Source: Agrococcus baldri
Lineage (GTDB): Bacteria > Actinomycetota > Actinomycetes > Actinomycetales > Microbacteriaceae
NCBI GenBank assembly: GCA_007988785.1
Contig: BJUU01000002.1
Location: 62,001 to 126,000, forward strand
Direction: 5' to 3'
Length of the DNA: 64,000 bases
The position numbers and the translations under genes were made by a program. Positions 59,885 to 64,000 of this stretch are shown one piece after another. The notes under the pieces were generated by a model. That model was not told the DNA's origin. It did not search any database and saw only the letters and a list, made by a program, of their open reading frames with translations. Each line of letters begins with the position of its first letter. Position 1 is the stretch's first letter.

Positions 59885-60679
59885 TCATGCCGCGTCCGCG
59901 GGTCGGGTCGCGGTCTCGTCGCGGAGACGGCGCAGCCACTGGCCGGCGGCGTCGGTGGACCAGCTGGGCTGGTCGATCGAGCGCAGGTAGTCGGAGGCGT
60001 CGGCGACCTCGTGGACGCGGCGCTCGGCGTGCTGCTTCGAGCCGGTGATGAGGCGCTCGACGAAGGCGTCGGCGTCGCCGCTGAGCTCGGCGACGATCTG
60101 GGCGCGCAGCCAGTCGCCGCAGCCGGCGGCCTCGGCGGCGCCGACGCTCTCGAGGATGACGCCGGCGAGGCCCTTCATGAAGGCGCTGCGGAGCAGCTTG
60201 CGGGCCGCCGCGTCGCCGGGGGCGCCGGCGATCGACTCGACCGCGGCGCCGACGGGGGCGAAGAGCTCGAGGAAGTCGCCTGCTGCCTGGCCGCTGACCA
60301 TGAGCGGCGTCTTGGCGCCGGCACGTGGCACCGGGGCGAGCACCGCGACGTCGACGAAGGGGGCGCCGTGGGCTGCGGCGAGCTCGCCGAGCTCGCGCTT
60401 GAGCGAGGGCGAGCCGGTGTTGAAGTCGGCGATCAGGGGCGCGTGCTCGAGGGCGGCGAGCACCTGCTCGGTGACGGGCTTGGCGGCGCGGGCGCCGACG
60501 AGCGTGATGACGAGGTCGGCGGGCCGGAGTGCGTCGGCGAGCTCGGCGTGCTGCGTGATCGACGGCTCGTCGAGCTGCGTGAAGGGGTCGTAGCCGTGCA
60601 CCGCGAAGCCGGCGTCGGCCAGGCCGCGCGCGTAGAGCGCTCCCGCCTCACCGAGCCCGATGATCGTCGCTGTCGCCAC
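59885..60679 (-). CDS. NAD(P)-dependent oxidoreductase with DUF1932 domain
   Basis: A 264-residue 6-phosphogluconate-dehydrogenase-like protein. N-terminal Rossmann motif IIGLGEAGALYARGLADAGFAVHGYDP, the family segment DFNTGSPSLKRELGELAAAHGAPFVDVAVLAPVP and the C-terminal DUF1932 helices (KLLRSAFMKGLAGVILESVGAAEAAG). The Lys in LLRSAFMKG is the probable catalytic base. It is the first gene of the oxalomesaconate-type operon and may oxidise a hydroxy acid entering the pathway. It starts at a GTG. Confidence 0.8.
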   Translation of the reverse strand: MATATIIGLGEAGALYARGLADAGFAVHGYDPFTQLDEPSITQHAELADALRPADLVITLVGARAAKPVTEQVLAALEHAPLIADFNTGSPSLKRELGELAAAHGAPFVDVAVLAPVPRAGAKTPLMVSGQAAGDFLELFAPVGAAVESIAGAPGDAAARKLLRSAFMKGLAGVILESVGAAEAAGCGDWLRAQIVAELSGDADAFVERLITGSKQHAERRVHEVADASDYLRSIDQPSWSTDAAGQWLRRLRDETATRPADAA

Positions 60680-60712
60680 GCTGTCTCCCGCCGTCGTTGC
60701 CGTGCGGGATCG

Positions 60713-60759
60713 ACGCTAGATCACTGTCGCCAATCTTGTCAACTCATTTTGTATGACAA
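60713..60759 (-). promoter_or_regulatory. Promoter and GntR operator of the oxalomesaconate-type operon
   Basis: On the minus strand, a perfect TTGACA (60741-60736), 17 bp and TAGCGT (60718-60713) form the promoter. The palindrome TTGTATGACAA (60749-60759) and a wider inverted repeat (TTGTCA 60736-60741 with TGACAA 60754-60759) cover the -35 element, as expected for GntR repression. Confidence 0.75.
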
Positions 60760-60955
60760 TTTCTGCGTTATCGACCGTCAGGCCTCGATAGTCGCCGGCG
60801 TCGCGTCCGGGCGCGCCCATCCCGTCGGCACGCCACGCGGCAGCGTGTCGGTGGGCCTGCATACGTTCCCGATAGGTCGGACGTCTCCAGCCGATCGGCC
60901 CACTCTCCCCCGACCCCCAGGCCGCTGGGTTCACCCTGTCAAGAGAGAGACCTCC

Positions 60956-62137
60956 ATGTCCCACCTCACCCCCTCGCAGGGCTACGGCCCCGCGCAGTCC
61001 GGCGGCGCAGTGCCGCAGCAGCCTGCTCCGCAGTACGCCGCGCCGGGCTACGCTCCCGCAGCCGGCACCGCACCCACCGCGACCTTCCCGCCCGCGCCCG
61101 GGTACGCATCCGCCCCCGGCTTCGGCGGGCCGCAGGCGCCGCAGAAGAGCTTCGTCGCGACGTGGCTGTTCGCCCTGCTGCTCGGCGTGCTCGGCATCGA
61201 CCGCTTCTACCTCGGGAAGGTCGGCACGGGCATCGCGAAGCTGCTCACGTTCGGAGGCCTCGGCATCTGGGCGCTCGTCGACCTGATCATCACGCTCGTC
61301 GGCAAGCAGACCGACAAGCTCGGGCGCCCGCTCGAGGGCTACGACCGGCACAAGAAGCTCGCATGGATCATCACCGGCGCGTGGGTGCTGCTCGGCGTGC
61401 TCGTCGGAGCGGTGAACGGCGCGACCGCCGGCAACCGCGCACCCGCGGCGATGCCCGAGGTGTCGCAGCCGGCAGCTGAACCGGCCGCCGAGGTCGAGGA
61501 CGATGCGCCCGCCGAGTCGCCCGTCGAGGAGCCCGTCGAGGAGCCCGCTGAGGAACCCGCCGCGCCGGTGGAAGAGCCGGCGGGAGACGCCGCCTCGTGG
61601 GCCGCCGACACCTACGGCCCGTTCGAGCCGGTGACGCAGCAGGGCTCCGGCGACTCGATCATCGAGCTGCCCGCCGGCGCCGGCATCGTCACGGCGTCGC
61701 ACAACGGGTCGGCGAACTTCATCGTGCAGGTGCTCGATGCGAGCAACGGATCGACCGGCGACCTGCTGGTGAACACGATCGGCGCCTACAGCGGCACCGC
61801 CGCCTATGGCATCACCGCCTTCGGCGAGGGCGTGCGCCTGCAGGTGACCGCCGACGGAGCGTGGGAGCTGACGATCGCGCCGGTCGCGAGCGCGCCCGAG
61901 CTGACGCCCGCCGGCAGCGGCGACGGCGTCTTCCTCTACGGCGGTGACGCGGGCGCGGCTGCGGTGACGCACGACGGCGCTGCCAACTTCATCGTGCAGC
62001 AGCACAGCGACGACTTCCTCGCGATGGGGCTGCTCGTGAACGACATCGGTGCCTACACGGGCACGGTGCCGATCGGCTCCGGCCCCTCGGTCGTGACCGT
62101 GATGGCCGATGGCGGCTGGACGATCGCGGTGCAGTAG
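60956..62137 (+). CDS. TM2-domain protein with extracytoplasmic repeats
   Basis: A 393-residue protein. Residues 1-60 are Pro/Ala/Gln/Gly-rich (cytoplasmic). Residues 64-120 form the TM2 domain (FVATWLFALLLGVLGIDRFYLGKVGTGIAKLLTFGGLGIWALVDLI, in segments), and a third helix sits at about 138-158. An acidic Pro/Glu repeat stalk follows (SPVEEPVEEPAEEPAAPVEEP). The C-terminal half has two repeats with the shared pattern HNGSANFIVQ / HDGAANFIVQ and DLLVNTIGAYSGT / GLLVNDIGAYTGT. It may sense or bind something at the cell surface; role unknown. Confidence 0.8.
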   Translation: MSHLTPSQGYGPAQSGGAVPQQPAPQYAAPGYAPAAGTAPTATFPPAPGYASAPGFGGPQAPQKSFVATWLFALLLGVLGIDRFYLGKVGTGIAKLLTFGGLGIWALVDLIITLVGKQTDKLGRPLEGYDRHKKLAWIITGAWVLLGVLVGAVNGATAGNRAPAAMPEVSQPAAEPAAEVEDDAPAESPVEEPVEEPAEEPAAPVEEPAGDAASWAADTYGPFEPVTQQGSGDSIIELPAGAGIVTASHNGSANFIVQVLDASNGSTGDLLVNTIGAYSGTAAYGITAFGEGVRLQVTADGAWELTIAPVASAPELTPAGSGDGVFLYGGDAGAAAVTHDGAANFIVQQHSDDFLAMGLLVNDIGAYTGTVPIGSGPSVVTVMADGGWTIAVQ

Positions 62138-62293
62138 CTCATCACCTGGCGGGCAGCGGCCGCGGACGCAGCCGGTGCCCGCCGATTGCCCCTTATCGGG
62201 TCGAAGCAGTTCTCCCGCGGCTCGCAGGTCACTCCGTGACCCGACGTCCGTACCACGCTTCCTGCTTCGCGCAGCGCCCCACCGACCTCCTGA

Positions 62294-62339
62294 TTGCCAG
62301 GCTGTTGCTGTCACGGTATGGTTGAACAACTGTTTGTTC
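62294..62339 (+). promoter_or_regulatory. Promoter with palindromic operator for the thiolase-like gene
   Basis: TTGCCA (62294-62299), 17 bp, TATGGT (62317-62322). The palindrome GAACAA-CTGT-TTGTTC (62324-62339) lies directly downstream and probably binds the TetR regulator encoded at 63789. Confidence 0.7.
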
Positions 62340-62359
62340 GCCAACGTCTCGAGGTAGCT

Positions 62360-63532
62360 ATGGGCGCTGTATACATCGCCGGATCCGCCATGACCGCTTT
62401 CAGACGAACGCCTGGTCGTGGCATCCGAGAGCTCGCCGTCACCGCAGCCAACGGCGCTTTGGATGATGCGGGGATCTCTGCGGACGCAGTGCAGAGGATC
62501 TTTTTCGGCAACGCGGCAGGCGCGACGGTGACGCACCAGGAGATGGTGCGAGGTGAAGTCGCGTTTCGCGGAAGCGTTCTGGATGGCGTGTCCATCATCA
62601 ACGTCGAGAACGCCTGTGCGTCCGGCAGCTCTGCGCTCGACCTCGCGCATGGACTGATCGCTGGAGGCCAGGCTGACGCCATCCTTGCAGTCGGCGCGGA
62701 GCAGCTCACTCACGACCAGAAGGAACGGTCGTTCCGCGCCCTGCGCGGCGCATCGGACATCTTCGAGATCGGTGAAGCCGGAGCTGACGAGGACTGGACG
62801 CAGTCCCTACTGATGACCTACTACGCCGAGGAAGCCCGGGAGTTCGGCGACCGGACCGGAGCAACGGTCGAGGACTTCGCGCGCGTAGCGGTCAAGAATC
62901 GGGCACATGCGGCGCTCAATCCGGATGCCCAGTACCGAACACCTCAGACTCTTGAGGACGTGATGGGTGCCCGCCTCATCGCAGATCCGTTGACCCTGTC
63001 TATGTGCTCGCCAATGACCGACGGCGGCGCTGCGATCCTGCTGTGCTCGGAAGCATTCGCGAGGCGTCATATCGATGGACCCTTGGTGCGTGTCAGAGGC
63101 GTGGAGCTCCGAGGCGCGCGCGCGGGACAGCACCCGGTCACCGCCGCAGCCGATGCCGTCGTTGAGTCGTCCGGCATCGGAGTCTCCGAAATCGATGTCC
63201 TCGAGCTGCACGATGCAGCAGCGCCCGCTGAACTGATCCAGTACTCGCAGATCGGGCTCGTGCGCGAAGGCGACGAGCACGTGATCCTGCGCAGCGGTCA
63301 GACGCAACTCGGTGGCAGCACTCCCGTGAACACGAGCGGAGGCCTACTGAGTCGTGGGCATGCCATCGGAGCGACCGGGCTAGCCCAGATCGTCGAACTG
63401 ACCGCACAGTTGCGAGGCCGCGCCGGCGAGCGCCAAGTCGAAGACGCGACACGTGCAATGGCCGTGAACACAGGAGGCTGGTTCGGTGGGGACTACGCCG
63501 TCGCGGTCGCGACCATCTTGGAGCGCGCGTAG
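62360..63532 (+). CDS. Thiolase-like protein (acetyl-CoA acetyltransferase / SCP-x family)
   Basis: A 390-residue thiolase-fold protein. The nucleophile is C86 in VENACASGSSALDLAHG; LELHDAAAPAELI and NTSGGLLSRGHAIGATG supply the expected His residues. The C-terminal CxG motif of degradative thiolases is replaced by MAVNTGGWFGGDYA, so the second catalytic Cys is missing, as in SCP-x-like and non-degradative members. The codon choice is more relaxed and the GC lower than upstream genes, suggesting transfer. GAGG precedes the ATG. Confidence 0.83.
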   Translation: MGAVYIAGSAMTAFRRTPGRGIRELAVTAANGALDDAGISADAVQRIFFGNAAGATVTHQEMVRGEVAFRGSVLDGVSIINVENACASGSSALDLAHGLIAGGQADAILAVGAEQLTHDQKERSFRALRGASDIFEIGEAGADEDWTQSLLMTYYAEEAREFGDRTGATVEDFARVAVKNRAHAALNPDAQYRTPQTLEDVMGARLIADPLTLSMCSPMTDGGAAILLCSEAFARRHIDGPLVRVRGVELRGARAGQHPVTAAADAVVESSGIGVSEIDVLELHDAAAPAELIQYSQIGLVREGDEHVILRSGQTQLGGSTPVNTSGGLLSRGHAIGATGLAQIVELTAQLRGRAGERQVEDATRAMAVNTGGWFGGDYAVAVATILERA

Positions 63533-63788
63533 ATGCGGCGACGGCACCGGGTCTGTGCACGAACCGCAAGGCTTCGTCGGTAGTCGCCGTCCTGGCGCCC
63601 TTCACGATCATGCGGCCGGAGCTCTCGCATGGGCCGCGCCCCGCCCAGTTGCCTGAATGGAGGCTGCGACTTCAACCTCGGACTAATCTCGGGACGGAAC
63701 GCGTGACCAGCACGCGCTCCGCTCGTGGGCAGCCCTCTGAGGAGCCGGCGGCGGCAACCGGCAGCAGGCAAGCGAGTTTGGAGCAACC
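63533..63788. other. Gap between thiolase-like and TetR genes
   Basis: About 255 bases without a supported gene. Short open frames on both strands lack ribosome binding sites and are not credible; no strong terminator or operator stood out. Confidence 0.4.
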
Positions 63789-64000
63789 ATGAACGTTGTG
63801 GCAACCCCCCGAGGTGCCATTCTGGAGTCCGCGACGCGCTTGTTCGGGACCAACGGCTACGCGGGTACCACCATGAGGCATATCGCAACGGCCGTGGGCG
63901 TACTCCCCGGAAGTCTCTATGCACATATCCAGAGCAAAGAGGAGCTGCTAAGCGAGATCGTCGAGACGGGGATCGACAGATTCCTCGCGCTCGGACACGA
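63789..64000 (+). CDS. TetR-family regulator (5' part, runs off the window)
   Basis: The first 70 residues are present (MNVVATPRGAILESATRLF, then GTNGYAGTTMRHIATAVGVLPGSLYAHIQSKEELLSEIV in segments), covering the complete TetR DNA-binding domain. The rest is beyond the window. Position suggests it controls the thiolase-like gene through the GAACAA/TTGTTC palindrome; KstR2/FadR-type acyl-CoA-sensing repressors are a possible relation. Confidence 0.85.
   Translation, partial: MNVVATPRGAILESATRLFGTNGYAGTTMRHIATAVGVLPGSLYAHIQSKEELLSEIVETGIDRFLALGH

Overview
The window is about 70% GC or higher, with GTG, TTG and leaderless starts, 4-nt stop/start overlaps inside operons, DtxR-type iron regulation and a strong bias for GGATGC/GCATCC. 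Together these point to a high-GC actinobacterium, most likely a member of the Microbacteriaceae (Agrococcus-like); this is inference, since no rRNA or marker gene is present. No tRNA, rRNA, CRISPR array or intact insertion sequence was seen. Most of the window is metabolic and transport accessory genome.

Layout. 1-4558: a partial flotillin, two divergent cupins, an MFS exporter, a CtlX-type amidinotransferase-fold hydrolase and a FadR-type regulator. 4593-7319: a textbook promoter with two tandem FadR-type operators drives an MHS transporter and an FMN-dependent L-lactate/2-hydroxy-acid dehydrogenase; a perfect 17-bp hairpin ends the unit. 7369-8992: lipoprotein, VanZ-like and DUF5655 genes. 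9083-13922: a compact oleA-oleBC-oleD operon for long-chain olefin biosynthesis, with OleB and OleC fused and two in-frame palindromic insertions. 14173-14756: a HicAB toxin-antitoxin pair. 14822-19035: isochorismatase-like hydrolase, an unknown protein behind a SAM-IV-like riboswitch, lipoproteins and a NYN-domain protein. 19049-22613: opine-dehydrogenase-like enzyme, AbgT transporter and GntR regulator. 22660-24386: alanine dehydrogenase with a divergent Lrp/AsnC regulator. 24396-27661: an SDR relic, YjbR protein, epimerase and a frameshifted SigJ-like ECF sigma factor. 27643-31647: a four-gene siderophore-iron ABC operon behind an iron box.

31878-33924: a two-gene module of a GIY-YIG/Schlafen-type helicase (DUF2075) and a MazG-like pyrophosphohydrolase, a candidate defence system. 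33975-35255: a CWB2/Excalibur surface protein. 35422-42390: a GntR relic, a tripartite tricarboxylate transporter (TctABC) with an Ldh-type dehydrogenase and RraA protein, a divergent D-2-hydroxyacid dehydrogenase and an IclR regulator, resembling sulfolactate/hydroxy-acid systems. 42457-46832: nitrilase-family hydrolase, then an NCS1 permease-alcohol dehydrogenase-TetR operon behind a 33-bp palindrome.

46854-60679: two co-oriented operons with two paralogous GntR regulators. One holds a DUF6282 amidohydrolase-like protein and a taurine/nitrate-type ABC importer. The other holds a 4-oxalomesaconate tautomerase (GalD-like), hydratase (GalB-like), RraA-family aldolase (GalC/LigK-like), a DUF1932 dehydrogenase, an MFS protein and an AfuABC-type importer. 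This looks like the lower part of a gallate or protocatechuate 4,5-cleavage pathway without its ring-opening dioxygenase. 60956-64000: a TM2-domain protein, a thiolase-like protein of lower GC and the start of a TetR regulator that runs off the window.
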